Source: Rhodothermales bacterium
GTDB taxonomy: Bacteria; Bacteroidota; Rhodothermia; Rhodothermales; Bin80
Assembly (NCBI GenBank): GCA_951812585.1
Contig: OX638318.1
Coordinates: forward strand, 1,366,819-1,430,818
DNA length: 64,000 nt
Reading direction: 5' to 3'
The notes under the pieces were generated by a model. It was not told the origin of the DNA. It searched no databases and saw nothing but the letters and a program-made list of their open reading frames with translations. This document shows positions 1 through 8,820 of the stretch, in pieces. The position numbers were made by a program, and so were the translations under genes. Every line of letters begins with the position of its first letter. Position 1 is the stretch's first letter.

Positions 1-1349
1 GTGCGTGTGGCTTCGTCGAAGTAAAGCATCTCGCCGGTGCGCTCCGACTGCTCCGCCATCGAAATGATGGTCTGGCAGCGAACCGCCACATCAATGTTGC
101 CGCTGGCGGGACGGTCATCCCGGATCGCGGTAAAGAAGTCATTGATGTGCACCGGAATGCTCACACCAGGCTGGACGTTCTCTGCCATCTCGCCATCCAC
201 CAGATCCGCGAACGGACGCTCGGGGCGCAGCTCCACGCTGGATCCGCTGAAGTACAACGTAGCCTCGTGGCCGCGAATGACCTGGTTGAGACCCTGCTCA
301 TTGACCGTACTCCCCGTGATCATCATGCACATGCCGCTGGGGAATTCGGCCAGAATCTGACAGTTGTCCGTCACGTCCCGGTCTTCCGGTCCGTTGTTGG
401 CGTCCCCAATCTTCTTGTTGCCGATAGAACACACGCGCTTCGGAAACTCGTTCGCGCCCGTGGCGATCACCAGCGGGTGAATCCGGTGCGCCAGAAGGTC
501 GCCCAGGATGCCCGCACAGTACGGGTAGTACTTGCGCCAGCGATGAAAATGCTGCTTGTTGAACGGACGATCAGACACGGGACCCAGCCATTTGGCCCAG
601 TCGATGGTCTTGCCGGCCTCGAGCTCGTCCTCGATCCGGTAGTAGTTCCACTCGCCGGTGGGACTGTTGCGGCAGTACGAATCCTGCGCCGACACCAAGG
701 GCCCGATCCTGCCTTCGGCGATGAGCTTGGCCGCGTGATGCCACTTGCCCTCCGTGCAGTACTGCGAACCGACCTGAAACTTCATGCCGGTCTCCTTGAC
801 CTTGTCGTAGATCTCGAACGCCTCGCCCAGATAACGGGTCATGGGCTTTTCGCAGTACACATGCTTGCCGGCATCCAAAGCGTCCACGGCAATCTTGGTG
901 TGCCAGTGGTCCACGGTGCCTATGAAGATGGCATCGATGTCCGGGTTGTCCAGCACGTACCGGTAATCCTCATGCGCGGTCACCTTGGCCTCACGACCGG
1001 CCGCCTGGCGGGCCTGCTCCAGCGAGGCCAGCGCCCGATCCTGGCGAACGGAATACAGATCGCACGCAGCCGCCCCAATCGCGTTCAGCGGAACGCTGTG
1101 CCGCGGCTTGCCTTCCCTGTCGATGTTGGTGACGTTCAAAAGATGCGAGTTGTACCCCTGCCCACCGACGCCGATGAAGCCAGCCACGATCATATCATTG
1201 GCCCCAAGCACGGGGCCGATGACCGGGGCCTTGGCCTGCGTGACCCTCGGCTTTGCTGCGGAACCAACCGCAGCGACTGCCGCAGCAGCACCCAAAGTGG
1301 ACTTCTTCAAGAAGTCACGGCGTGAAGTACGAGTTCCTGTCTGTTTCAT
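1..1349 (-). CDS. Gfo/Idh/MocA-family oxidoreductase, Tat-exported (C-terminus cut by window edge)
   Basis: Reading the complement from the ATG at 1349 gives an uninterrupted frame to the window edge. It opens with a twin-arginine signal (SRRDFLKK followed by an Ala-rich stretch), so export by Tat is likely. The next part is a Rossmann-type NAD(P)-binding region (MIVAGFIGVGGQGYNS), then IDAIFIGTVDHWH and the family-typical GKHVYCEKPM around residue 170, where the EKP lysine is the usual catalytic contact. Secreted members of this family in Bacteroidota and Planctomycetota act on sugars or inositols as NAD(P)-dependent dehydrogenases or hydro-lyases; the substrate cannot be told from sequence. 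About 449 residues are visible and the stop lies outside the window. Family call is firm, substrate unknown. Confidence 0.93.
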   Translation of the reverse strand, partial: MKQTGTRTSRRDFLKKSTLGAAAAVAAVGSAAKPRVTQAKAPVIGPVLGANDMIVAGFIGVGGQGYNSHLLNVTNIDREGKPRHSVPLNAIGAAACDLYSVRQDRALASLEQARQAAGREAKVTAHEDYRYVLDNPDIDAIFIGTVDHWHTKIAVDALDAGKHVYCEKPMTRYLGEAFEIYDKVKETGMKFQVGSQYCTEGKWHHAAKLIAEGRIGPLVSAQDSYCRNSPTGEWNYYRIEDELEAGKTIDWAKWLGPVSDRPFNKQHFHRWRKYYPYCAGILGDLLAHRIHPLVIATGANEFPKRVCSIGNKKIGDANNGPEDRDVTDNCQILAEFPSGMCMMITGSTVNEQGLNQVIRGHEATLYFSGSSVELRPERPFADLVDGEMAENVQPGVSIPVHINDFFTAIRDDRPASGNIDVAVRCQTIISMAEQSERTGEMLYFDEATR

Positions 1350-1744
1350 TACCCGGTTACTGATTAGGTGAAGAAGTCGCGGCTAAGACCCCGCTGTTGC
1401 CCCGCCTCGCGAGGCGAGTACTGCAGTGCGAGGTGCCAACAGGCACGTTCGCTATTGGCCGCCATGTGCGTAAACTAAGGCTGGTATCATACGCATAGCG
1501 TCGGGCTGCACCGAGCCGCCCCCAAAGCCGATCTGCTTCGGCTGCGCCACCGGCACGGCTTGAAAATATACCACTCTACCGAGACCCTTGCCTGTGCATT
1601 GGATCCCAAGACTGCCATGAAACCGCTTCCTAATTCAATTTACTGTGAAATCTCGCCGGAGGTTCCAGATTGCCCTGTTGGAACCATTGTTGTGCCTTTT
1701 CGCTAGAAGTGCCTGAGATACATCCTGCACTCAGTCCAGATCCG
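1350..1744. other. Intergenic region between divergent genes
   Basis: This 395-base gap separates the divergent oxidoreductase and YceI genes, so it should hold both promoters. I see no RNA gene and no convincing coding frame. A GC-rich inverted segment (CCTCGCGAGGCGAG near 1407-1421) and an AT-rich stretch near 1561-1645 are the only local features. No promoter could be placed with confidence. Confidence 0.5.
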
Positions 1745-2341
1745 ATGCTACGCTTGCTCCCTGCGCTTGTGCTCACCGCTCTGATTGCGAGCACAGCCTC
1801 TGCCCAGTCCACCACCTACGACTTTGACCCGGACAGCTCCAAGATCTGGATAGAGGGAACCTCCAACAACACGCCGCACTGGACCGTGTACGCCACGGAA
1901 TTCAGCGGGTCCATCACATTGGGCGCCGCTTCAGAAAACAGCCACGCCGCAGTGGAGGCAGTCACGCTGACGGTGCCGACTAAGATGATCAAGAGCAACA
2001 AAAGCGGCATTATGGACCGCGTTATGTACGATGCCTTGGACATCAAGACACACCCCGAAGTGACCTTCGCACTCACCAGCGTGTCTGACTTGGAGGTTAC
2101 CTCCGCGTCGACGGCAACGCTCGTTGCGCATGGCGATCTCACCCTTGGGGGTCAAACTAATGCGGTTGCGATCCCGATAGAGGCTACGCTTCGCGAGGAT
2201 GGCATGGCCGTCTTCACAGGAAGCCATGTCATCACGCTCAAGGACTACGGCCTGTCGCCCCCCACCGCCATGTTTGGCTCGCTCCGCACGGGTGCGGATG
2301 TAACCGTCACGGCTGTGTTTCATGCGGGGCCCTTGCAGTAG
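1745..2341 (+). CDS. YceI-family periplasmic protein
   Basis: From the ATG at 1745 the 198-residue product begins with a clear signal peptide (MLRLLPALVLTALIASTASA, cleaved before QSTTYDF). The frame is open upstream to 1670, but that would bury the signal peptide, so the later start was chosen. The mature part has the YceI lipocalin-like pattern: an opening FDPDSSKIWIEG strand, a central strand pair reading VTLTVPTKMIKSNKSGIMD, then YDALDIKTHPEVTFALT, and a closing LKDYGLSPPTAMFGSLR. YceI proteins are periplasmic beta-barrels that bind isoprenoid or amphiphilic ligands. It sits alone between two oppositely oriented genes. Ligand unknown. Confidence 0.88.
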   Translation: MLRLLPALVLTALIASTASAQSTTYDFDPDSSKIWIEGTSNNTPHWTVYATEFSGSITLGAASENSHAAVEAVTLTVPTKMIKSNKSGIMDRVMYDALDIKTHPEVTFALTSVSDLEVTSASTATLVAHGDLTLGGQTNAVAIPIEATLREDGMAVFTGSHVITLKDYGLSPPTAMFGSLRTGADVTVTAVFHAGPLQ

Positions 2342-2511
2342 GCGGGGTCGAGAGCCGCATATGGACCCACAATACCCTGACCTGCCGCGTCGGCCCCAGT
2401 GGTCGCTGCTACAGGCGGAATCGCGCAGAACGCTGGTGTACAGTGCACCTTGTGCACAGGTACGCGGTGGTCCGCAGTCCCTGAGAGAAACCGCTATTAT
2501 GCGGTAGGTAC

Positions 2512-5500
2512 CTAGTTGTGATCAATAGGGGGCGCGCCGCTGGCCGCCAAGGCCGCTTCCAGCGCCGGCAGCACGTTGGCAACGTAGGCGCTGAGCGCCG
2601 CCTCCAACACGCCGATCTCCTCAGTTGCAATCGCGATGCTTTCGCGGTGCAGGGGCGTGGGACCGTACGTGTTTCTTAGCCCGCTGAAGCCTACCGACAT
2701 ACGCGACTGTATAGTGGGCGCATTACGCTCCCCGGGCTCTCGCTTGGACTTGAAGCCGCGCAACTGACGCTCCAGAGACAACAGCGTGCTGCGGGCCTCG
2801 CTCAGCGAGGTGACCAGGCCGTCCACGGGATTTTCTGCGCGGGAGAGGGCCATTTGCATCGCAGAGACGTTGTCCATCTGCGCGTTAAGCCCGCTCGAGA
2901 ATTGCGTTACGCGGTTCTGCAGCGTCTCGACCTCTTTGCGAAAAGCAATGATCTCCTCTGGCGCGGCACCCGCTAATGCGGCCTCCTTGAGCGGCACCAC
3001 GGAGAACGTGATTGGGCCGGACAGCTCGGTTTCGACGCCGTCCGCAATGCGAACCAGCGTTGCAGTGTAGTCGCCCGGCGTCGCCAGAAACCCGCCGCCG
3101 CCGAAACCCGACGATTCCCCTGGCTGAATCACCGCCTTGGACGCATAGCGCAGATTCCAGCTGACCCGATGGAACCCCTTGCCGGTGTCGCCATCCACGC
3201 GATTGGCGATGGCCCCGGAGCCGTCGCGAATAACGATCTGGACCTTGTCCGGCACTTCGTTCATCTCTTCGTCCAGTGCCTCCCAGCCCGGAAACGGAAT
3301 ATCGCCGTCGCCCGCTTCCTTCTCAGCTTCCCGGCGCTGCGCCTTGAGCGTGGTGGCCCCGTCCTTCAAATAGTAGGTGAAAGTGGCACCAAACGCAGGA
3401 TTGGGGGCCGCATAGTAGGTGTGTCCCTGCGAGCCGCCCGCAACGTCACGCGGCCGATAAAGCAGGGCCTTGCGCGTTGCAAACAGATGCGCGTCCTGCT
3501 CCAATAGTGCGGGCGTCACCGCTCGGAGGGGTGTATAATCGTCAAGGACAAAGAACCCACGCCCGAACGAGGCGGCCACCACATCATTCTCTCGGCGCTG
3601 AATGGTGATGTCCCTGAAGGAAATGGTCGCATCGCTGCTCACCTTGGTCCACTCCGCGCCGCCGTCGATAGTGAAGTAGATGCCGAACTCCGTTGCCGCA
3701 AAGAGCAGCTGCGGATTGACATGATCCTGGACCACGCGCCAGATAAGCGTTCGGTCAGGCAAGTTGCCCGCTATGGATTCCCACGTCTGGCCGCGATCCG
3801 AGCTCTTGATGAGGTAGGGCGTGAAATCACCAAACTTATGATCGTCCAAAGCCGCGTACACCACATCCGCGTCATGGAGATCCGCATACAGATTGTTGAC
3901 AAACGCCGTGGCCGGAATGCCGCGGATGGAACCCACCTCGATGCGGGTCCAGGTGCCTCCGTCATCCTCGCTGACCTGAATGATGCCGTCATCCGTCCCG
4001 GCATAGAGAAGGCCCGCCTGCACCGGCGACTCCGCCAAGGAAGTGATCGTGTTGTAGACCGACATCGCATTGAAATCCCAGGCGTTGTCCCAGCTCTGGA
4101 CGCGGCCCATGATAGGCAGCTCAAACCGCTCCTGATCGCGCGTCAAGTCCGGGGACACCGGCATCCAGCTGTCGCCGCGATCGATGGACTTCCATACCCG
4201 GTACGAGCCAAAATAAATAGTCGTCGGATTGTGCGGACTCACCACGATGGGCGCATCCCAGTTGTAGCGTTCAAACTTCTCTCCAGCGCGCGGCTGCGGC
4301 TGAATGAGCACCTGCTCTCCGGTCACTAGATCGATGCGGTGCAGGCGGCCTTGCTGCGCCTCGGCATATATGATGTCGGGATTGCCCGGCTCGGTAGCCG
4401 ACTGGTGTCCGTCCGCTCCCAGTGTCTTGAACCAGTCGGCATTGCGGATGCCCACCTGCCACTCCGTACGGGAGGGACCGCCATGCGACCCGTTGTCCTG
4501 CGTGCCCCCAAACACATTGTAGAAGGGCAACGCGTCATCTACGGCGACCTTGTAGTATTGCGTCACCGAGAGGTTGGTGACAAAGCGCCAGGTTTCAGCG
4601 TCGTCATACGTTTCAAAAAGGCCGCCATCGGTCCCCATGAGGATGTAGTTCGGGTCGCTCTCCTTGAAGGCGATTGCATGATTGTCGGAGTGCTTCTCGG
4701 CCTCCGGCATGCGCTCGAAGGTCACGCCGTGATCCGTTGACACCTGCGTCCGTACATCCATTAGGTAGAGCGTACCATCAGCATGCGGCGTGGTGTAGAG
4801 CTCCTGGTAGTAGTGCGGCCCGGTAGCGCCAGAAACGACATCGGACTGCTTCGTCCACGACTCGCCCCGATCACGGGACATAAAGATGCCGCCGCTGCGA
4901 CGATCCAGCTCTATCGCGGCGTAGACGTTGTCTGGATTGTGAAAGCTGATCGCCAAGCCGATCTTACCTAGGTTGGAACCGGGAATGCCGTTCTTTAGCG
5001 CCTTCCAGGTGCGTCCGCCATCATCGCTGCGATGCAGCCCCGAGCCGGGCCCGCCGCCCATGTACGCCGCCACGTTGCGATGGCGCTGCCAGGTCGCTGC
5101 GTAAAGCCGATTGGGATCGCGCGCGTCTATGACGACATCCGTTACGCCGACCCATTCGTCGTCGCCGAGCGTCTTCGTCCAGGTTGCGCCACCATCGGTT
5201 GTCATGTACAGACCCCGCTCGCCACCTGCATTCCACAGTGGTCCCTGAGCCGCTACCCAAACGACATCGCTGTTGTCCGGATGTATGATGATGCGCGAAA
5301 TGTGCTCGGACGCGCGCAGCCCCATATTTGTCCAGCTCTTGCCGCCATCGTCGCTGCGGTAGATGCCATCGCCGTAGCCTACATGGCGTCCACCCACGTT
5401 TTCGCCAGTGCCTACCCAGATGATGTTAGGATTGCGGGCATCGATGGCAATGGCCCCGATGGAGTAGGAGCCCTGCCCGTCAAAAAGAGACTTCCAGGTG

Positions 5501-5724
5501 GTGCCTGCATTGTCAGTCTTCCAGACTCCGCCGGAGCCGACGGCTACGTACCAGACGCTTTCGTCCTCGGGATGGATCGCAATGTCTGCGATGCGGCCGG
5601 AGGTGAATGCCGGCCCGATGTTGCGCAGTTTGAGGGCCGAGAAGTTTGTCTCGGCCACGGTTTGACCGAATAGCGGAGCGGCAAGGAACAAGCCAATGAT
5701 CAGCGTGAGTGCGTGACGAATCAT
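2512..5724 (-). CDS. Secreted VPS10/BNR-repeat beta-propeller protein (glycosyl hydrolase-like)
   Basis: The 1070-residue product starts at the ATG at 5724, giving a signal peptide (MIRHALTLIIGLFLAAPLFG); the frame is open to 5895 but the extra 57 residues look non-coding. The body is a sortilin/VPS10-type multi-blade propeller with many BNR Asp-box motifs, for example SDDGGKSW, TTDGGATWTK, SRDRGESWTK, SEDDGGTWTR and SSDRGQTWES. The last third, from about residue 780, has an Ig-like segment and a helical, possibly coiled-coil tail (around FRKEVETLQNRVTQFSSGLN). Annotation pipelines often call such proteins glycosyl hydrolases, but no catalytic pair can be pointed to. Secretion and an extracellular binding or hydrolytic role are inferred. 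Confidence 0.9.
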   Translation of the reverse strand: MIRHALTLIIGLFLAAPLFGQTVAETNFSALKLRNIGPAFTSGRIADIAIHPEDESVWYVAVGSGGVWKTDNAGTTWKSLFDGQGSYSIGAIAIDARNPNIIWVGTGENVGGRHVGYGDGIYRSDDGGKSWTNMGLRASEHISRIIIHPDNSDVVWVAAQGPLWNAGGERGLYMTTDGGATWTKTLGDDEWVGVTDVVIDARDPNRLYAATWQRHRNVAAYMGGGPGSGLHRSDDGGRTWKALKNGIPGSNLGKIGLAISFHNPDNVYAAIELDRRSGGIFMSRDRGESWTKQSDVVSGATGPHYYQELYTTPHADGTLYLMDVRTQVSTDHGVTFERMPEAEKHSDNHAIAFKESDPNYILMGTDGGLFETYDDAETWRFVTNLSVTQYYKVAVDDALPFYNVFGGTQDNGSHGGPSRTEWQVGIRNADWFKTLGADGHQSATEPGNPDIIYAEAQQGRLHRIDLVTGEQVLIQPQPRAGEKFERYNWDAPIVVSPHNPTTIYFGSYRVWKSIDRGDSWMPVSPDLTRDQERFELPIMGRVQSWDNAWDFNAMSVYNTITSLAESPVQAGLLYAGTDDGIIQVSEDDGGTWTRIEVGSIRGIPATAFVNNLYADLHDADVVYAALDDHKFGDFTPYLIKSSDRGQTWESIAGNLPDRTLIWRVVQDHVNPQLLFAATEFGIYFTIDGGAEWTKVSSDATISFRDITIQRRENDVVAASFGRGFFVLDDYTPLRAVTPALLEQDAHLFATRKALLYRPRDVAGGSQGHTYYAAPNPAFGATFTYYLKDGATTLKAQRREAEKEAGDGDIPFPGWEALDEEMNEVPDKVQIVIRDGSGAIANRVDGDTGKGFHRVSWNLRYASKAVIQPGESSGFGGGGFLATPGDYTATLVRIADGVETELSGPITFSVVPLKEAALAGAAPEEIIAFRKEVETLQNRVTQFSSGLNAQMDNVSAMQMALSRAENPVDGLVTSLSEARSTLLSLERQLRGFKSKREPGERNAPTIQSRMSVGFSGLRNTYGPTPLHRESIAIATEEIGVLEAALSAYVANVLPALEAALAASGAPPIDHN

Positions 5725-5994
5725 GTGTATAAGGAAGCACTGTTTACAGGTATCAATGCCGCGCGCTGCGGCGCAACCCCGAATAATACGAATGCATGGC
5801 ATAGCCATCGCAATGGCGCACATTGCTAGTGCGTACAGGGAATTTGCGGCGTGGCCGAAAGCCGGGCCCAAGCGTTCGTCACGCAGACTATGCATGCCGT
5901 TTGTTCAACGCTTCTACAAGCGCCACGGCATGTGCCGCACGAAGTTCTCTATATTTCGCTATTCCGCTGACAACCGGGTTAAAACACCTGTGCC

Positions 5995-6816
5995 ATGTAC
6001 GAAGTACCTGCCACATCCGCGCTCGTATTGCTCTTTACCGAGCCTGACATCTACGATGGTACCGCGGCCAAGCGATTCCTCGCCAGCGTTGACCTCAGCG
6101 CCGGACAGGGACTGAAGGATCATTTCGTAGAATACTGGGACTTGTGCTACGCCGAGCTATGCTCACGCAAGGTGCGTGTAAAGAAGCTCTCCCAGGAGTA
6201 CCTACAAGCCCACCCTGCCGCGCAGGTCGTATCGCTCGGCGGCGGACTCGATCCCATGACTCTGGACTTGGCGGAGCGCTTCCCGGAGGCGGCGGTCTTT
6301 GATTTGGACATGAGCCAGATGGACCTAAAGGCGGAAATAAATGCTGCCGTACAGGGCCCCAAGGTGCAGTTTGTCACCGCCAACCTGGCGGATGGGGCCG
6401 CCCTCGCCCAGTCTCTCAATGCGCACGGATGGATGCCGGATAAGCCGACCCTGATATTGGCAGAGGGCATTACCTACTATGTGCCGGCACCAATCTTTGC
6501 ACAGGCGCTGGCCGCCGTGCGGACCGATGACGGCGCGCTGGTGCTGGAGTATTCCTTACCCGAAGAGGAGATTACCGATGTCAAGCACAAGGAGACCTAT
6601 ATCATATTCTTCCAGGAGCTGACCGAGCTGCTGAACTTGCCGTTTCCGATGGTACGCTACAGCAAAGCGTACGTGCACCAGCTGGCAGCGCAACTGAAGG
6701 GCCGGGTTACCAAGACACTCTATCCGCACGAAACCGAGCGCGAGATGAAGGGCTACAACGAGTTCTTCGATCAGCCGGACTCCGGTGTCATCCGGGCCAC
6801 GCTCATCACGTTCTAG
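5995..6816 (+). CDS. Class I SAM-dependent methyltransferase, LCMT-like
   Basis: The 273-residue protein carries a glycine-rich SAM-binding motif VVSLGGGLDPMTLDL near residues 79-93, followed by the acidic end of strand 2 (FDLDMSQMDLK). The later LILAEGITYYVP matches the leucine carboxyl methyltransferase / Tcm-PpmA fold, which methylates carboxyl or hydroxyl groups on small molecules or proteins. Start chosen at the ATG at 5995; no strong Shine-Dalgarno sequence is visible. It stands alone between two minus-strand genes, so context gives no substrate. Function beyond methyl transfer is unknown. Confidence 0.85.
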   Translation: MYEVPATSALVLLFTEPDIYDGTAAKRFLASVDLSAGQGLKDHFVEYWDLCYAELCSRKVRVKKLSQEYLQAHPAAQVVSLGGGLDPMTLDLAERFPEAAVFDLDMSQMDLKAEINAAVQGPKVQFVTANLADGAALAQSLNAHGWMPDKPTLILAEGITYYVPAPIFAQALAAVRTDDGALVLEYSLPEEEITDVKHKETYIIFFQELTELLNLPFPMVRYSKAYVHQLAAQLKGRVTKTLYPHETEREMKGYNEFFDQPDSGVIRATLITF

Positions 6817-7004
6817 GTGCACTCGAAGCGCACCGCTGGACAGAGGCGACTGCGCCTGCACCAGCGCAGTTTGATGCCTTGTGTGCAGGAAGAACCTGCG
6901 GCTGGATAAGGACGGGGAGGTGCATACAGGCCTCGGCGTATGCAGCGCCGCCTTGCTGACTGAATGCTCGGCGGGCAAGGCCAGCCGATTGCGCAGCAAG
7001 AAGG

Positions 7005-7817
7005 CTAACCATCCAGGACCCGGACGTGGTCCAGACAAGGCAGCTTTCGCCGCGTTTGGGCCAAGTGCTCGAAGTCGAGCTCGGCTACAATTACGCCGGG
7101 ACTGTCAGGTGCCTGGGCCAGGATCTGTCCCCAGGGATCAACGATCATTGCATGCCCATAGCTCTCGCGGCGATCATTGTGGCGGCCTTGCTGCGCCGGC
7201 GCAACCACATAGCAAAGGTTTTCGACGGCCCTAGCGCGCAGCAAGAGCTCCCAGTGGTAGGTCCCAGTACGCCAGGTAAATGCGGAGGGAACGAAGAGTA
7301 CCTCTGCGCCGCGGAGCGCCAAGCGACGAAACAGCTCAGGGAATCGGAGATCGTAGCATATGCTAAGACCCATCGTGCGCGCGTATGCCTTGAAGGTCAC
7401 CAACTCGTTGCCCGGAGCAATGTAGCGTGATTCCTGAAATGCGTGATCGGCGTCCAAGGCGATATCAAAAAGGTGGATCTTGTCGTAACGGGCAACGATG
7501 GCGCCCGAAGGGTCAAACACCAGGCAGGTGTTCGTTACTTTGTCACCGGCTCGCAGCGGCACGCTACCGCCCACGATCATGACGCCGTGCATTGCGGCAA
7601 ACGAGCGGAGCAGTTGTATGCTGGGCCCGTGTTCCAGGTCTTCAACGACCGACAGCTTTGCGCCCTCCCAGGCCAGGAAAGAGAAGTTCTCGGGCAGCGC
7701 GATAAGCTGCGCACCCCGAGCAACAGCCTCCTCCATCAGGGTTTGCGCCTGCGCAAGGTTGGCGCTCCGGTCCTGACCTGAACACATCTGTACTGCAGCA
7801 ATGCGTAGCGTCCTCAT
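7005..7817 (-). CDS. Carbon-nitrogen hydrolase (nitrilase superfamily, Nit/omega-amidase type)
   Basis: The 270-residue length is typical of single-domain nitrilase-family amidases. The catalytic triad is visible: Glu43 in LIALPENFSFL, Lys113 in RYDKIHLFDI, and Cys154 in LSICYDLRFPELFR. The sequence matches the branch containing Nit1/Nit2-type omega-amidases and deaminated-glutathione amidases, which hydrolyse small amides in the cytoplasm and often repair damaged metabolites. No signal peptide. The gene diverges from the lipoprotein gene that begins at 7966. Family and catalytic residues are certain; the substrate is inferred. Confidence 0.92.
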   Translation of the reverse strand: MRTLRIAAVQMCSGQDRSANLAQAQTLMEEAVARGAQLIALPENFSFLAWEGAKLSVVEDLEHGPSIQLLRSFAAMHGVMIVGGSVPLRAGDKVTNTCLVFDPSGAIVARYDKIHLFDIALDADHAFQESRYIAPGNELVTFKAYARTMGLSICYDLRFPELFRRLALRGAEVLFVPSAFTWRTGTYHWELLLRARAVENLCYVVAPAQQGRHNDRRESYGHAMIVDPWGQILAQAPDSPGVIVAELDFEHLAQTRRKLPCLDHVRVLDG

Positions 7818-7965
7818 AGAGCATTATGCTTTGATAACATGGATTGCAGCGGCCAAGGCCGGGTGGCGTGCAACGTACCGCCGCTGTGCTGGTTGGATGA
7901 CAAAGCGGGCTATGGTGCGCTGTCGCGACTGGGCCCGACCTTCTGGTGCGAATCTAACTGATATC

Positions 7966-8820
7966 ATGCGTTTTCTGTCTATTCTGTGCCTAATGGCCCT
8001 TATTGCAGGCTGTCAGACTCAAACTGCGGATCCCTTGGCGGCCGAGGAAGCAGCCATCCAGGAACGGCTTGCCACCACCGATGGCGGTCAAATTCTGCTG
8101 CGGGCCATTGATGCGGCTGGAGGCATCAGAGCCTGGCTTGAAGCGCCAACCAGCTCGTACACATGGGAGTATGGCGGAGAAAGCTTTCTGGTGAAGTCGC
8201 ATCTTGTTGCCAACAACCGTACGCGCGTCGTCTATCATGATCTGCTCGCGATGGGCAGCAGGCCGGAGCCCATACCGCTTGAGGCGCAGATGGCCTGGGA
8301 TGGCACCGACGCTTGGGTCTATCCCGACACCACGCAGATCAATCCGCGGTTTTGGGCTACTACGGCATACTACTTTCAGTCTATTCCCTTTGTGCTTGCG
8401 GACGACGGCATTCGCACGGAAGCGTTGCCGGACGACACGTTGGATGGCGCAGCGCATCAGATGGTGCAGGTCACATACGACGACGGTGTGGGCGACTCTT
8501 ACGGCGACCGGTATACGCTTTACGTTCACGAAGAGACGGGGCGCTTGAGCGCGATCCGGTATTCAGCCACATACGGGCGTGGACGTCCAGCACCCGACCA
8601 GATGAACGAAACGCTGATGTACTTTTTGGACTACGTCACCGTGGATGGGCTCACTGTGCCCACGCGCTTTGAGAGCTACGCCTACCGCGATGGCCAGAAG
8701 GGTGACCTGCGCGGGACTGCTTCGGCATCAGACATCTCGTTCAGCGAACCCTTCGACGAGTCGCGCCTCGTCATGCCGGAAGGGGGCCGCGTACAGCCAT
8801 TTCCGGCAGCTGGCGAGTAG
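7966..8820 (+). CDS. Lipoprotein of the DUF6503/LolA-like type, function unknown
   Basis: From the ATG at 7966 the 284-residue product has a type II signal (MRFLSILCLMALIAGC), with the lipobox cysteine at residue 16. The frame is open upstream to 7801 but the lipobox fixes the start. The body has repeated beta-strand patterns (SYTWEYGGESFLVKSHLV, DGTDAWVYPD, YTLYVHEETGRLSAIRYS, YFLDYVTVDGLTVPTRFE) like the half-barrel fold of outer-membrane lipoprotein-sorting-like proteins common in Bacteroidota. It opens with the helix GGQILLRAIDAAGGIRAW. No catalytic residues are evident. Membrane anchoring is well supported; biochemical role unknown. Confidence 0.8.
   Translation: MRFLSILCLMALIAGCQTQTADPLAAEEAAIQERLATTDGGQILLRAIDAAGGIRAWLEAPTSSYTWEYGGESFLVKSHLVANNRTRVVYHDLLAMGSRPEPIPLEAQMAWDGTDAWVYPDTTQINPRFWATTAYYFQSIPFVLADDGIRTEALPDDTLDGAAHQMVQVTYDDGVGDSYGDRYTLYVHEETGRLSAIRYSATYGRGRPAPDQMNETLMYFLDYVTVDGLTVPTRFESYAYRDGQKGDLRGTASASDISFSEPFDESRLVMPEGGRVQPFPAAGE

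Noticed and set aside
37-1371. Plus-strand open frames of up to 392 codons in the first 1.4 kb
   Set aside because: They are antisense to the Gfo/Idh/MocA gene, which has clear family motifs and a Tat signal.
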